From: Campylobacter showae
GTDB lineage: Bacteria > Campylobacterota > Campylobacteria > Campylobacterales > Campylobacteraceae
Assembly: GCF_004803815.1 (NCBI RefSeq)
Contig: NZ_CP012544.1
Span: 1,736,001 to 1,800,000 of the forward strand
Direction: 5' to 3'
DNA length: 64,000 nt
The notes below the pieces were generated by a model that did not search any database, was not told where the DNA came from, and saw only the letters and a program-made list of their open reading frames with translations. The translations under genes were made by a program, and so were the position numbers. Shown here one piece after another: positions 27,903-36,961 of the stretch. Every line of letters starts with the position of its first letter. The stretch's first letter is position 1.

Positions 27903-28569
27903 TTTCCCTCCTAAATTTTCTAAACGCAGCAGCGAAAATAACCAGAGCGATGGAGCCGTAGATAAAAATCCTAAACGTATCAAGCGTCAGGCGGTTTTGG
28001 CTGCCGATAGCGTTTTGCAAGCTCACGACCTTGCTCGCGGCGATCTGTTCGGCAAGATCCGCGTAGCCGTTTAAAACGGCGGCGTTAAAGATATCTTTGC
28101 CGTTTTTGGACGCTAAAATCGGCAAAATCGAGCCGGAGCTTGGATACGGGCTTAAAATTTTCTCTTTATCAAAAAGCTTAAGCGTCTCGGAGTCGGCGAA
28201 GATTTCCACCTTATGCTCTGTTTTAGCAAGCATCAAAAGCGCGTAAGGCGGGGTCAAATTTAGCTGCGCGGCCGCTTCTTTTAGCGTTTTGCCCTCTAAG
28301 CTCTCATAAACCGCGACCCCCGCAAATACGCCGCTTTTACTTGCTAGCTCCTCGCCTAAAACCGCGATTTTCTCGCTCACGGCCTGGCTTAGGATGTTTT
28401 GATTTACTAAAACTATCTCGCGAGGCAAATTTGAACCATGCAAAGTCGCCGCGCCGTAAAAAATAAAAAGCAAAAAGATAAAAAATGCGCGAGTCAAATT
28501 TGCAAATTTGAGCGCGAGAAAGCGAAAAAGGATAGTTAAATTTAAGCTAATAAAATTTATAAATTTCAT
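27895..28569 (-). CDS. Membrane-anchored periplasmic protein of the cco operon
   Basis: A 224-residue protein with a hydrophobic N-terminal segment (about 20-45, signal or anchor), a periplasmic domain of about 140 residues, and a C-terminal membrane helix followed by basic residues (RKFRREN). This resembles TPM-domain proteins (YgcG-like), with LPREIVLVNQNILSQ at the start of the domain, but that is a guess. A TTG codon at 28602 would add 11 residues. The ATG at 28569 was chosen, yet neither start has a strong ribosome-binding site. Its place between the oxidase genes and the ccoH-like gene suggests a role in oxidase biogenesis. C. jejuni has a similar gene in the same place. Confidence 0.6.
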   Translation of the reverse strand: MKFINFISLNLTILFRFLALKFANLTRAFFIFLLFIFYGAATLHGSNLPREIVLVNQNILSQAVSEKIAVLGEELASKSGVFAGVAVYESLEGKTLKEAAAQLNLTPPYALLMLAKTEHKVEIFADSETLKLFDKEKILSPYPSSGSILPILASKNGKDIFNAAVLNGYADLAEQIAASKVVSLQNAIGSQNRLTLDTFRIFIYGSIALVIFAAAFRKFRRENG

Positions 28570-28675
28570 CGGTATAATCAAGCGTTTTCTCACAAAATGC
28601 AAAGCGAGCCGCTAGGATTTAAACGTAAAATTTGAAAAAGAGCGGCAAGGTCTGCGCTCTTTGATTTATCAAATT

Positions 28676-28777
28676 TCATCCCACAAAAAGGTGATTTGGC
28701 GTTAGCACCGCCCACGCCGTAAATGCCGCCGCCGCAATAAGTCCCGCGACGATAAATTTCTCCAAAATCGCTTGCAT
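28676..28777 (-). CDS. 33-residue single-span membrane peptide in the cco operon
   Basis: A short open frame below common length cutoffs. It begins at ATG 28777, three codon positions after the stop of the DUF4006 gene (TAA AT ATG), with AAAGGAGTAAAT as an excellent ribosome-binding site. The peptide starts MQAILEKFIVAGLIAAAAFT and ends in LTPNHLFVG with a TGA stop. Residues 7-26 form one membrane helix. Small single-span subunits are common in cbb3 operons (CcoQ, CcoM, CcoS), so it may be a tiny oxidase-associated subunit. I know no named family for it. Confidence 0.7.
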   Translation of the reverse strand: MQAILEKFIVAGLIAAAAFTAWAVLTPNHLFVG

Positions 28778-28779
28778 AT

Positions 28780-28989
28780 TTACTCCTTTACGCGCACTTG
28801 CTTGGCGTTATCCGCGCTTTTCATCTTTAGCTCGGAGGCGTTTAGCGTGTATGGCTTTTGCGCGACTTCTTGCTGGAGCTTGATCGCGTAGTACGTGAGT
28901 GCCGCCAGGATCGCTAGCAGAAGCCCGGTTGCAATGAGTAGCCCGGTCACGCCGTGTAGACCGAAGACGTTTCGATTCGTGTTTTCCAT
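28780..28989 (-). CDS. DUF4006 family small membrane protein
   Basis: A 69-residue protein with one membrane helix (about 14-36, GVTGLLIATGLLLAILAALT) and a short charged C terminus. It matches the DUF4006 proteins that follow ccoP in Campylobacter and relatives. The start at 28989 immediately follows the ccoP stop (the two genes abut) with AAAGGAGAATAA before it. It is probably an accessory or assembly factor of the cbb3 oxidase; function is not known. Confidence 0.82.
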   Translation of the reverse strand: MENTNRNVFGLHGVTGLLIATGLLLAILAALTYYAIKLQQEVAQKPYTLNASELKMKSADNAKQVRVKE

Positions 28990-29850
28990 TTATTCTCCTT
29001 TAGAAAGCGAGATGACGTACTCGCCGACGGCTTTTTGCTGTAAAGCGTTTAATCTGCCGTCGCTAAATTTAGGCATCGTACCGATAGCGCCCTTTTTACC
29101 GCGCTGCAACACGTCCTCGACAAACTCGGCCGTGCCGTATTTAGATAGATCAGGAGAGTTGCCCTCCATGCCTTTGCCGTCCTCGCCGTGGCACGCCGCG
29201 CAGGTCGCAAAAAGCTCCTTGCCGCTAGCTACCAAATTTTCGTTTTTGGTCTTTTTTATACCGGAAATTTCCTTAGCGATGTAGGCCGCGATCGCCTTTG
29301 CGCCCTCTTCGTCCGCCATACCGGCAGGCATCTCGCCCATCGGGTACTCAAGGCCTTTTGAGCCGTTCATTATCGTATCAAATATCCCCTCTTCGCTACC
29401 CCATTTGGAAAGGTCTGCGGCCTTGCCGTTTATACCGTCGCCCGTTATGCCGTGGCAGGAGGAACACTGCACCAAAAACACGCTCTCGCCCATCGCGTGA
29501 AGTGTCTTGGCGTCTGGATTTGCGAAACTCTTTTCAAATTTAGCGTTTGCGGCGGCGACTTCTTCGTTGTATTCGCCGATTTGCGAGTAGGAGTTTACCG
29601 GATAGCCGGCGATCATATACCACAAGGCCCAGACGATGCATATCGCATAAACTATCGCCCAGCCCAGCGGTACGGGATTTTTGTACTCGCCTATGCCGTC
29701 CCAACTATGCTCGCTTAGCTCGGCATCCGGTTTTGCTACCTTCATCTGCCCAACCAAGCGACTTACGACGAAAACCGTGGCTAAAACGATAGCAATAGCT
29801 CCGATAAGCCCCAGTAAATTTACGTTATCTTCTAAATTAAACCATTGCAT
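28990..29850 (-). CDS. ccoP: cbb3-type cytochrome c oxidase subunit III (dihaem)
   Basis: A 286-residue dihaem cytochrome c subunit. Two membrane segments lie at about 12-34 and 63-82, then two periplasmic cytochrome c domains with haem sites C129-S-S-C132-H133 and C217-A-A-C220-H221. It accepts electrons from soluble cytochrome c and passes them to CcoO and CcoN. The ATG overlaps the ccoQ stop by one base (TAATG), so the genes are translationally coupled. This oxidase has high oxygen affinity and is the main terminal oxidase of microaerophiles. Confidence 0.96.
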   Translation of the reverse strand: MQWFNLEDNVNLLGLIGAIAIVLATVFVVSRLVGQMKVAKPDAELSEHSWDGIGEYKNPVPLGWAIVYAICIVWALWYMIAGYPVNSYSQIGEYNEEVAAANAKFEKSFANPDAKTLHAMGESVFLVQCSSCHGITGDGINGKAADLSKWGSEEGIFDTIMNGSKGLEYPMGEMPAGMADEEGAKAIAAYIAKEISGIKKTKNENLVASGKELFATCAACHGEDGKGMEGNSPDLSKYGTAEFVEDVLQRGKKGAIGTMPKFSDGRLNALQQKAVGEYVISLSKGE

Positions 29851-30071
29851 TATTTTTCCTTTTTAGCGTTTTGCTCTATGGACGCAGACTCTAAAATTTC
29901 CTCGTCGATACCGTCTTTTAGGGCGAGGTCGGAGTATCTTTCGTAGTTTCGCCTGCCGCTCTTTTCGGATCTATACAGATGAAAATAGTATCCGTAAAGA
30001 AGCGCGGCGCACACGGCTAGAAAGATAAAAGCTCCGTATCCTTGGATATCTCTTAGAGTCTGCGCATCCAT
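29850..30071 (-). CDS. ccoQ: cbb3-type oxidase small subunit CcoQ
   Basis: A 73-residue single-span membrane protein (helix about 12-31, with GAFIFLAVCAALLYGYYFHL) and a charged cytoplasmic tail. YGYYFHLYRSEKSG is the usual FixQ/CcoQ signature. It stabilises CcoP in the oxidase. It lies eight bases after the ccoO stop and overlaps ccoP by one base. Confidence 0.92.
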   Translation of the reverse strand: MDAQTLRDIQGYGAFIFLAVCAALLYGYYFHLYRSEKSGRRNYERYSDLALKDGIDEEILESASIEQNAKKEK

Positions 30072-30079
30072 AAATTTGC

Positions 30080-30745
30080 CTATTTTAAGCTATTTAGATA
30101 GGCGATGAGCGCCACTATCTCGCGGATCTCTCCGCGCTCAAAGGCCTTTTTGACCTCTTCATCTTTCATCTCTTCAACTATAACGGCGGCTTCTTCTTTG
30201 GCGGCTGCTTGTGCCTGCTCGTAGGTGCCGAGTTTTGGCATGCCCTCTACGTCGTACGGTACGCCAAATACCTTTTTCGTCGTTACCGCTTCGCCGTATG
30301 CCGTCTCGATGTCGGCGTTGTTGCTAAAGTGATGCTTATAAGCAGGCATTATAGAACCGGGCACCACAGAGGTCGGCTCTTTCATGTGATTTTCGTGCCA
30401 GTCGGTAGTGCGGTAGTTACCCACGCGCCAAAGGTCGGGGCCGGTTCTCTTTGATCCCCAAAGATGCGGACGATCAAACGCATACTCGCCGCTAAGCGAA
30501 TACATGCCGTATCTGTCGGTCTCAGCCTTAAAAGGGCGAATTTGCTGCGTATGGCAGGCGTTACAGCTATCTTTCATATACACGTGTTTGCCCGCAAGTT
30601 GTAAAACCGTCGGCGGCTTGGTTCCCTCAAGCGGCCTAGCTCTGTTGGCAAAATCAGGCAAAATCTCGATCACGCCCGCATAGGCGATAAATATAAAAAC
30701 CATAACCGCGAAAAAGAAGGGATTTTTTTCTAACCAACTAAACAT
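30080..30745 (-). CDS. ccoO: cbb3-type oxidase subunit II (monohaem)
   Basis: A 221-residue monohaem subunit with one N-terminal membrane helix (about 9-28) and a periplasmic cytochrome c domain with haem site C61-N-A-C64-H65, in DSCNACHTQQIRPFKAE. WGSKRTGPDLWRVG and PGSIMPAYKHHF (distal Met ligand region) are typical of CcoO/FixO. ATG 30745 was chosen over the TTG two codons upstream because AAAGGAGG lies at the right distance before it. It overlaps the end of ccoN by eight bases. Confidence 0.96.
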   Translation of the reverse strand: MFSWLEKNPFFFAVMVFIFIAYAGVIEILPDFANRARPLEGTKPPTVLQLAGKHVYMKDSCNACHTQQIRPFKAETDRYGMYSLSGEYAFDRPHLWGSKRTGPDLWRVGNYRTTDWHENHMKEPTSVVPGSIMPAYKHHFSNNADIETAYGEAVTTKKVFGVPYDVEGMPKLGTYEQAQAAAKEEAAVIVEEMKDEEVKKAFERGEIREIVALIAYLNSLK

Positions 30746-32219
30746 TAGCAACCTCCTTTACGCCCGCAGGACTCGCGCTTAGCGGCTCTTTTTCGAGCGA
30801 TTTGGCGCCAAAACTCTTGTAAATATTGTAAACAAATATAAAAAATCCAAGCAGATATAGCAGTCCGCCCACGGCTCTGATCCAGTAGTACGGCACTATG
30901 TTTATCACCGTATCGATAAACGAATAGGCCAAATTTCCGTACTCGTCGGTCGCGCGCCACATCATACCCTGAGTGATGCCAGCTATCCACATCGATGAAA
31001 AGTAAAGCACTATGCCGATAGTCTGTATCCAAAACTGAATTTCCATCAAGGATTTTGAGTAAATTTCGCGTTTAAACACGCGCGGCGTCATGTGATAAAG
31101 CGCTGCCATCGTCATAAATCCAACCCAGCCTAGCGTACCGTCATGCACGTGGCCTGGTACCCAGTCGGTAAAGTGCGCGAGAGCATTTACTGATTTGATC
31201 GCCAAAATCGGTCCTTCAAGAGTCGAAAACATATAAAACGTCGAGCCTAAAATCATAAATTTGATAAGAGGATTTTCTCTAAGCTGCTGCCACTCGCCGC
31301 GCATCGTTAGAAGCATATTTATAGCTGAACCCCAAGACGGCAGTATCAAAACCACCGAGAACACCGAGCCCATCGTCTGCATCCAGTCAGGCACCGCAGA
31401 GTAGATCAGATGGTGTCCGCCCGCCCAAAGATAAAGAAACATCAGGCTCCAAAATGAGAAAATCGAAAGCTTGTAAGAAAATATCGGCTGACCGCTCTCT
31501 TTAGGGAGGAAATAGTAAATTTGAGCGATTATCGGCACGGTAAACACAAACGCCACGGCGTTATGCCCGTACCACCACTGCACTAGCGCGTCGTTTGCGC
31601 CCGCATACATCGAGACCGAGTGCCACCAGTTGCCATATCCTGAAACTAGCTTGGTTGGCACGGCCATGTTATTAAACAGATAAAGCATCGCGATACCCAG
31701 AAACGTCGCGATAAAATACCAAACCGAGATATAAAGCGTCCTCTCGCGGCGGATACCAATAAGGCCGAATATACTAACGCCCCAAAGCACCCAAAGCACG
31801 ACCACGCCGATATCTAGCGGCCACTCTAGCTCTGCGTACTCTTTTGACGTACTAACGCCGGCAAAGAGACTAAACACGCCGCCTGCCATAACTAGCATAT
31901 ATATCCAAAAGTGCAGTTTGCCCACCGCCATCAAAAACGGCGACTCGCTCATCGAGACCTTTAAAACCCTCTGTCCGATGTAGTACCACGTCGCAAATAC
32001 GCCCGAGAGCATAAATCCGAATATCACGCCCGCCGTGTGCAGCGGTCTTAGGCGGCTAAAGGTGCCGTATTCGCCCGCGAGATAGTTTAGATCGGGATAT
32101 GCCATCTGAAAGGCTATCAGCACGCCTATGCCCATGCCGACTATCCCAAACAGTATCGTCGCGAACATAAAATACTTGGCGACCGTGTAGTCGTAGCTTA
32201 GCGCCCTGTCTAGTCGCAT
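30738..32219 (-). CDS. ccoN: cbb3-type cytochrome c oxidase subunit I
   Basis: A 493-residue catalytic subunit with about 12 membrane helices. RLRPLHTAGVIFGF carries a low-spin haem ligand histidine. WWYGHNAVAFVFTVPIIAQI holds the CuB histidine region with the tyrosine crosslink helix characteristic of the C family. TDWVPGHVHDGTLGW carries further haem and metal histidines. It reduces oxygen to water and pumps protons at very low oxygen. It is first in the ccoNOQP operon. AAAGGAGGATATCG precedes the ATG at 32219. The 98-base gap to the response regulator gene upstream probably carries the promoter. Confidence 0.97.
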   Translation of the reverse strand: MRLDRALSYDYTVAKYFMFATILFGIVGMGIGVLIAFQMAYPDLNYLAGEYGTFSRLRPLHTAGVIFGFMLSGVFATWYYIGQRVLKVSMSESPFLMAVGKLHFWIYMLVMAGGVFSLFAGVSTSKEYAELEWPLDIGVVVLWVLWGVSIFGLIGIRRERTLYISVWYFIATFLGIAMLYLFNNMAVPTKLVSGYGNWWHSVSMYAGANDALVQWWYGHNAVAFVFTVPIIAQIYYFLPKESGQPIFSYKLSIFSFWSLMFLYLWAGGHHLIYSAVPDWMQTMGSVFSVVLILPSWGSAINMLLTMRGEWQQLRENPLIKFMILGSTFYMFSTLEGPILAIKSVNALAHFTDWVPGHVHDGTLGWVGFMTMAALYHMTPRVFKREIYSKSLMEIQFWIQTIGIVLYFSSMWIAGITQGMMWRATDEYGNLAYSFIDTVINIVPYYWIRAVGGLLYLLGFFIFVYNIYKSFGAKSLEKEPLSASPAGVKEVANV

Positions 32220-32317
32220 CGATATCCTCCTTTGTTTATTTTATTACGAAAATGTTATTTTACTAAAATTTAAGCGCAAAATCGCTTAATCGTTTTAAAT
32301 TTACGCTACTTTAAATT

Positions 32318-32995
32318 TTACTTTTTTAGTTCTATTTTATAGCCTAGGCCGGGCGAGTTTTTGATGAGTCCGGCGCCCACTTTATCGCGTATTCGCTTGA
32401 TAAATGTCCTAACGGCCGGATCGTTTACCTTTTCACCAAACCACACCACGTTTCTGATCTCTTCGGTTAGAACGAGCGTACCGATACGTTTAACTAAAAG
32501 CGAGATAAAGGCCAGCTCTTTTTTGGTTAGCGCGATCTCGACGCCGTTTTTTACGAGCACTTTTTTGGTTTGATTAAACGAATATCCGCCCGAAATCTCG
32601 ATGATATCGGCGCCTATGATTTTGGTTTTTACGATCTGCTCCAGCACGACGAAAAGCTCGTCCATATCGATAGGCTTGATGACGTATTTATCGATGCCTA
32701 CGTCGATAGCTTTTAGTAGTTTTTCCTTTTCGCTATACGCGCTTAGGATCACCACGGGAGTGTTTTTTGAGAACTCTTTTATCTGCCTTGACATCTCAAG
32801 CCCGTCCATGATAGGCATCATGATGTCGGCTATCACGATGTCGGGGCTAAATTTTTTAAATTTCTTAAGCCCTTCGTCGCCGTTTGAGGCCGAGATGACC
32901 TTTTGAAATACGCCGCCAAAAACCTCTTGCATCGACTCCCTTATGCCATCCTCGTCCTCGACTAGCAGTAGCGTTAGCTCTTTAAAATTTTTCAT
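32318..32995 (-). CDS. OmpR/PhoB-type response regulator
   Basis: A 225-residue two-component regulator. The receiver domain (about 7-122) has the acidic pocket E13-D14, phosphoacceptor D57 in IADIMMP, T/S at S85 and K107 in IKPID. The C-terminal winged helix (about 145-224) ends in the wing sequence PGLGYKIEL. It overlaps the histidine kinase gene by four bases. From memory, position and architecture match Cj1491c/Cj1492c of C. jejuni, described as the butyrate-responsive BumR/BumS pair, and it lies directly upstream of ccoN, so the oxidase operon is a plausible target. That link is inference. Confidence 0.9.
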   Translation of the reverse strand: MKNFKELTLLLVEDEDGIRESMQEVFGGVFQKVISASNGDEGLKKFKKFSPDIVIADIMMPIMDGLEMSRQIKEFSKNTPVVILSAYSEKEKLLKAIDVGIDKYVIKPIDMDELFVVLEQIVKTKIIGADIIEISGGYSFNQTKKVLVKNGVEIALTKKELAFISLLVKRIGTLVLTEEIRNVVWFGEKVNDPAVRTFIKRIRDKVGAGLIKNSPGLGYKIELKK

Positions 32996-34209
32996 TTTTC
33001 ATCCTTTAGCGGCAGCTTTATCTCAAATTCCGCTCCAAATTTTACGTTTTTAGCGCCGGCGCTTCCGCCGTGATTTTTGGCTATGCTTTTTAGCATATAT
33101 AGACCGATACCCGTACCCGCGCTCGGGTGCTTCGTGGTGAAATACGGCTCAAAAATCTTATCCATTATCTCCTCTTTTATGCCGCCTGCGTTATCCGTTA
33201 CTCTTATGATAACAAATTTATCCTTTGTTTCTAAGCTTAGCGTTACTTTTTTATCGCTTTTTTTATTTGCCAGCGCATCTTTGGCGTTAGAAAGCAGGAT
33301 AATCACAGCCTGGCAAAGCTGCGACTCAAAGCCGTAAATTTGACCTTCGCTTTTTAGCTCCAAATTTACGTCTATGCCCTCTTTTTCGTAGGTTCCTTGT
33401 ACCATCTTTAGCGCGTTTTCTACCGCAGACGAGGGCAAGAAAAGCTCCCTCTCGCGCTCGACGCTAAAAAAGTTTCTAAAATCCTCGATCGTCTGCGACA
33501 TACCCTTTATCACGCGTTTTGCGTGCTCGTAGCCGGCTTCAAATTTCTCGTTTGACTTCACGCTCTCTTTTAGTTTAAAAAGCGTGATGCTAAGCTCGTT
33601 TAGCGGTTGGCGCCACTGATGAGCGATGTTTGCAATCATCTCACCCATCGAGGCTAGACGCGACTGCAAAAAGAGCATTTTGGTCTTTTCCTCGTTTTTT
33701 TTGATCTCGGCTTTCACCAAATTTTCTAGATTTTGGTTTAAATTTACGAGCTCCGCCGTCTGCTCGGCGACCCTGCTTTCGAGATTTTCGTTTAAATTTA
33801 ACAGCTCTTTTTTCGTCTTTTCAAGCTCGTTGTTTAAATTTATCACGTCCGTCACGTCGTATCTGATCGCAAGAAATTCCTCGATCTGCCCGCTTAAATC
33901 CAAAATCGGAATGATAGTCGTGTTTAGATAGACGTCGCGGCCGTCTTTGGTGCGGTTTCTTATCGTGCCTTTGTGCACTTTTTTAGCTAAAATCGTATCC
34001 CAAAGCCGCGAAAAAACCTCCTTTGGCACCTCGGGATGGCGCACGATGTTGTGATTTGCGCCGATTAGCTCCTCGCGCGTAAAGCCAGACATCTTGCAAA
34101 ACTCGTCGTTTACGAAGGTGATAGTGCCGTTCGTGTCGGTCTTTGAGACTATATTGCTGGTCTCGATAGCCTCTTGATACTGCCTAAATCTTGCTTTGAT
34201 GTTATCCAT
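32992..34209 (-). CDS. Cytoplasmic PAS sensor histidine kinase
   Basis: A 405-residue soluble sensor with no membrane segment. A PAS domain of the Aer type spans about 15-125 ([17 protein letters not shown], then [17 protein letters not shown]). A coiled coil follows (about 122-180), then the dimerisation histidine H197 in [11 protein letters not shown], and an ATPase domain with an N box (LLSNAKDAL), VTDNAGGI and GTGIGLYM. The PAS domain suggests redox, oxygen or small-molecule sensing. It overlaps both neighbours by a few bases, so it forms one unit with the exporter-like gene and the response regulator. The C. jejuni homologue is reported to work mainly as a phosphatase; whether this one does is unknown. 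Confidence 0.9.
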   Translation of the reverse strand: MDNIKARFRQYQEAIETSNIVSKTDTNGTITFVNDEFCKMSGFTREELIGANHNIVRHPEVPKEVFSRLWDTILAKKVHKGTIRNRTKDGRDVYLNTTIIPILDLSGQIEEFLAIRYDVTDVINLNNELEKTKKELLNLNENLESRVAEQTAELVNLNQNLENLVKAEIKKNEEKTKMLFLQSRLASMGEMIANIAHQWRQPLNELSITLFKLKESVKSNEKFEAGYEHAKRVIKGMSQTIEDFRNFFSVERERELFLPSSAVENALKMVQGTYEKEGIDVNLELKSEGQIYGFESQLCQAVIILLSNAKDALANKKSDKKVTLSLETKDKFVIIRVTDNAGGIKEEIMDKIFEPYFTTKHPSAGTGIGLYMLKSIAKNHGGSAGAKNVKFGAEFEIKLPLKDEK

Positions 34210-34873
34210 TGCTCGCCGTAAATCCTATAAAAGATAGATAAATTCCGTAAATTATTATCGCCGCGCCGCTTAAATTTAGCGCGTGTTTTTTAAATTTTTC
34301 GCTCACGGCCTTTAAAACCAGCGCGTAAAAACTCATCGCAAAAAAGCTAACTACGCCAAACGTAGCCGCGATCGCCGCGCCCTTTGCCCCACTGCCGCTA
34401 GCTACTGCTAAAGCTAAAAAATAATAAACCACTCCGCACGGCAGTAGCCCGTTTAAAAACCCGAGCGTCAAAAACCCGAGCACACTATTTTTAGAGATTG
34501 CGGCTTTCATTTTTTCGTTTAAAATTTTGGATAAAAATGCGTTTTTCTCGATGAAATTTAACACAGCTCCGCGCCTGATGAGCGCGACGCCCAAAACCGC
34601 CATAAAAACGCCGATAGCAAAAAACAGGTAGCCTCGCGCCACAAGAGATAGCGTAAAAACGCCGCCAAGCGACCCGAAAATAAAGCCAAGTAGCATATAA
34701 GCGCAAATTCGAGCTAGGTTGTACCCCGCTATCATCGCTGCGCTAAAAATTTTACCTTTTCCGCTCAAAAACCGTGCCAGCACGATAGCAAAACCGCTGC
34801 ACATACCTATGCAGTGGCCAACCGAGCTAAGCGCCGCGACGCTCAAAATCGAAAAAAACTCCGCGCCACTCAT
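34202..34873 (-). CDS. Sulfite exporter TauE/SafE or UreH-like membrane protein
   Basis: A 223-residue inner-membrane protein with about six helices. The first helix carries SSVGHCIGMCSGF, the GHC-x-GMC motif of the UreH/CcdA-like family (PF13386 type), probably a metal- or thiol-binding site. Proteins of this type near cbb3 oxidase genes have been linked to copper or cytochrome assembly, but a role is not proved. The ATG at 34873 was chosen over TTG one codon upstream. Neither has a convincing ribosome-binding site. It overlaps the kinase gene by eight bases. Confidence 0.82.
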   Translation of the reverse strand: MSGAEFFSILSVAALSSVGHCIGMCSGFAIVLARFLSGKGKIFSAAMIAGYNLARICAYMLLGFIFGSLGGVFTLSLVARGYLFFAIGVFMAVLGVALIRRGAVLNFIEKNAFLSKILNEKMKAAISKNSVLGFLTLGFLNGLLPCGVVYYFLALAVASGSGAKGAAIAATFGVVSFFAMSFYALVLKAVSEKFKKHALNLSGAAIIIYGIYLSFIGFTASNG

Positions 34874-34979
34874 CAAATTTGACCGTAAAATTTCATTTGC
34901 GAGTTTTAGCCGCGCACGCCTTAAATTCGGCCCGCAAATTTAACCCTAAATTTAACTCAAATTTGACCGCGGCTAGCAA

Positions 34980-36098
34980 CTATAAAATTTCTAAAAATTG
35001 TTTAAAGATATATTTGCTCTCGCTCGGCCCGCCGCTAGCCTCGGGGTGATGCTGCACCGAAAATACCGGATAATCCTTGTATTTCACGCCTTCGATCGTG
35101 CCGTCGAAAAGATTTCTATGCGTGATCTCGGCGACCTGTGAGATCTCCTCGGGAACGTTGTAGTTGTGGTTTTGCGCCGTTATCTCGACTGCTTTGGTTT
35201 GCAAATTTAAAACCGGGTGATTTGCGCCGTGCTGACCGAATTTTAGCTTGTACGTCTCAAAGCCGAATGCATTGCTAAGTAGCTGATGGCCTAGGCAAAT
35301 GCCAAAAATCGGCACTCGCGCTTCGATCAGCTTTTTTATCTGCGCGATCTCGTTTTTTAGGGCCTTTGGCTCGCCTGGACCGTTTGAGAGAAACACGCCG
35401 TTTATCTCGCCTTTGTTAAATTTAGCGATGAGTTCATCCGCCTGCACGTCGTGCGGATAAATTTGCGTCTCAAGACCCATTTCGCAAAGCTCGTTTAGGA
35501 TGTTTCGCTTTACGCCGTAGTCGATGACGGCGATCTTTTTGCCGTTTGATTTTAGCGCAGAGTAGGCTTTGCTCGCGGGATCCCAAGCGCCGTTTTCGTG
35601 AGCGTAAATTTGCTCGGTGCTTACCTTTGCGACGTAGTTTATCTCCGAGATTCTAGGCGAGTTTTCGAGCAGTTTTTTTAGCTCTTTTTCGTCTGAAATT
35701 TCAGTCGAGATCACAGCGTGAAGCGCGCCGTTATCGCGCAACATCTTGGTTAAAAATCTCGTATCGATATCGTAAACGCCGAATTTACCTTGCTCTTTGA
35801 AAAATTCTTCCAAGCTTTTTTGTGAGCGGAAATTTGACGCGGTAGGATTAAAATCCCTCATCAAAACGCCACTAGCGTGGATTTTCGCGCTCTCCATATC
35901 GTCTTCGTTTACGCCCACTATGCCGATCTCAGGCATCGTAAAGACGATAAACTGACCCGCGTAGCTAGGATCACTCATGATCTCTTGATAGCCAGTTAGG
36001 CTTGTATTAAAGACCATTTCGCCGCTAGCCGTACCGCTCGTGCCAAAAGCCTTAGCCTGCAAAAAAACGCCGTTTTCAAGGTAGATATAAGCTCTCAC
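34980..36098 (-). CDS. carA: Carbamoyl-phosphate synthase small subunit
   Basis: A 372-residue glutaminase subunit. The N-terminal CPSase domain (1-150) includes FNTSLTGYQEIMSDPSYAGQ. The C-terminal class I glutamine amidotransferase domain has the nucleophile cysteine in FGICLGHQLL, and the catalytic His and Glu in VQHHPEASGGP. It supplies ammonia for carbamoyl phosphate, feeding pyrimidines and arginine. It overlaps the DUF507 gene upstream by four bases. The large subunit carB is not in the window. Confidence 0.97.
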   Translation of the reverse strand: MRAYIYLENGVFLQAKAFGTSGTASGEMVFNTSLTGYQEIMSDPSYAGQFIVFTMPEIGIVGVNEDDMESAKIHASGVLMRDFNPTASNFRSQKSLEEFFKEQGKFGVYDIDTRFLTKMLRDNGALHAVISTEISDEKELKKLLENSPRISEINYVAKVSTEQIYAHENGAWDPASKAYSALKSNGKKIAVIDYGVKRNILNELCEMGLETQIYPHDVQADELIAKFNKGEINGVFLSNGPGEPKALKNEIAQIKKLIEARVPIFGICLGHQLLSNAFGFETYKLKFGQHGANHPVLNLQTKAVEITAQNHNYNVPEEISQVAEITHRNLFDGTIEGVKYKDYPVFSVQHHPEASGGPSESKYIFKQFLEIL

Positions 36099-36646
36099 AG
36101 CATGCCTCGTTTTCTTAGTTCGTCCTCGTAGAGCCGCTCAAATACGATGTCGTACTCCTCGGTACCAGGGATTAGCTTGCGCTTGTAGCCGTCGATCTTG
36201 TCGATGACCACGTCTTGTAAAATTTCATACGTTTTTAGATACTCTTCGATCGAGCCGTAGATGATGTTTTTGATACGGTTTTCGGAGACCGTGTAGTCGA
36301 TGAGCCCCTTTTTCCAAGCGCTTTCTAGCACGAGGTGGGCGACGTTGCTAAAGCGGTCTTCGTACGTGAGAATCACGCCATACTCTTTGGCGAGCTTCTT
36401 TTTTACGAGCCAAAACATATTTTTTCTATCGACTTGCATGCTCTCCATGTCGTCTTCGTTCTCGGCGAGCACCTCATTTACGCGCTCTTCAAGCGCTTTT
36501 TCTTTTTGTAAATCGTTATCTAAAATTTCTTTCGCGCATGCCGCTACGGGCTCTACTCCGCGCGTTAAATTTACGAATCCGGACTTTAATAAATCAATAG
36601 CGATTTTGTGCGCGATGTAGGGTGTGTGTGGGAGTTTTATACGCAT
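36095..36646 (-). CDS. DUF507 family protein
   Basis: A 183-residue soluble, mostly helical, highly charged protein of the DUF507 family, found across epsilon-proteobacteria next to carA. No catalytic motif is visible. KNMFWLVKKKLAKEYGVIL and the paired acidic repeats (ENEDDMESMQ) are typical. The start at 36646 is preceded by AGAGAGGTAAAA, an adequate ribosome-binding site. It is probably cotranscribed with carA; the promoter lies in the spacer 36647-36961. Confidence 0.85.
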   Translation of the reverse strand: MRIKLPHTPYIAHKIAIDLLKSGFVNLTRGVEPVAACAKEILDNDLQKEKALEERVNEVLAENEDDMESMQVDRKNMFWLVKKKLAKEYGVILTYEDRFSNVAHLVLESAWKKGLIDYTVSENRIKNIIYGSIEEYLKTYEILQDVVIDKIDGYKRKLIPGTEEYDIVFERLYEDELRKRGML

Positions 36647-36961
36647 TTTTACCTCTCTTTTTGGGCTTGATTTTAACCAAAATTTGGTAAGAAATACCTA
36701 AAATCTCACGGAGTTTTTGTTTTGACGGGCGTTTGTTTTAAGTAAAATTTGAAGCAAAATTTGACGCGCGGATAAAAATACTTTTGAGACTGGGCGCTAG
36801 TTAAATTTAGGCTTTAGCCTTAAATTTGACGGCGGTAAAATTTAACCTTTGGAGTCAAATTTGACCGCCAAAGGCAAATTTGGCTTTCGCATTATCTGCG
36901 CAAATTTGAGCCCAAATTTAGACGCGAGCCAAGCTAAATTTAAAGCGTTATAGCGCCAAAT
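36647..36961. other. AAATTT-saturated spacer
   Basis: No gene. By eye I count 12 copies of AAATTT between about 36748 and 36970, most as CAAATTTGA, TAAATTTGA or TAAATTTAG. It must contain the promoter of the DUF507-carA unit. No rho-independent terminator was found for the flagellar genes that end at 36962. Confidence 0.6.

Noticed and set aside
28569-28602. A TTG start adding 11 residues to the cco-operon periplasmic protein
   Set aside because: It has no ribosome-binding site and adds a charged stretch before the signal segment; ATG 28569 was preferred, with low certainty.
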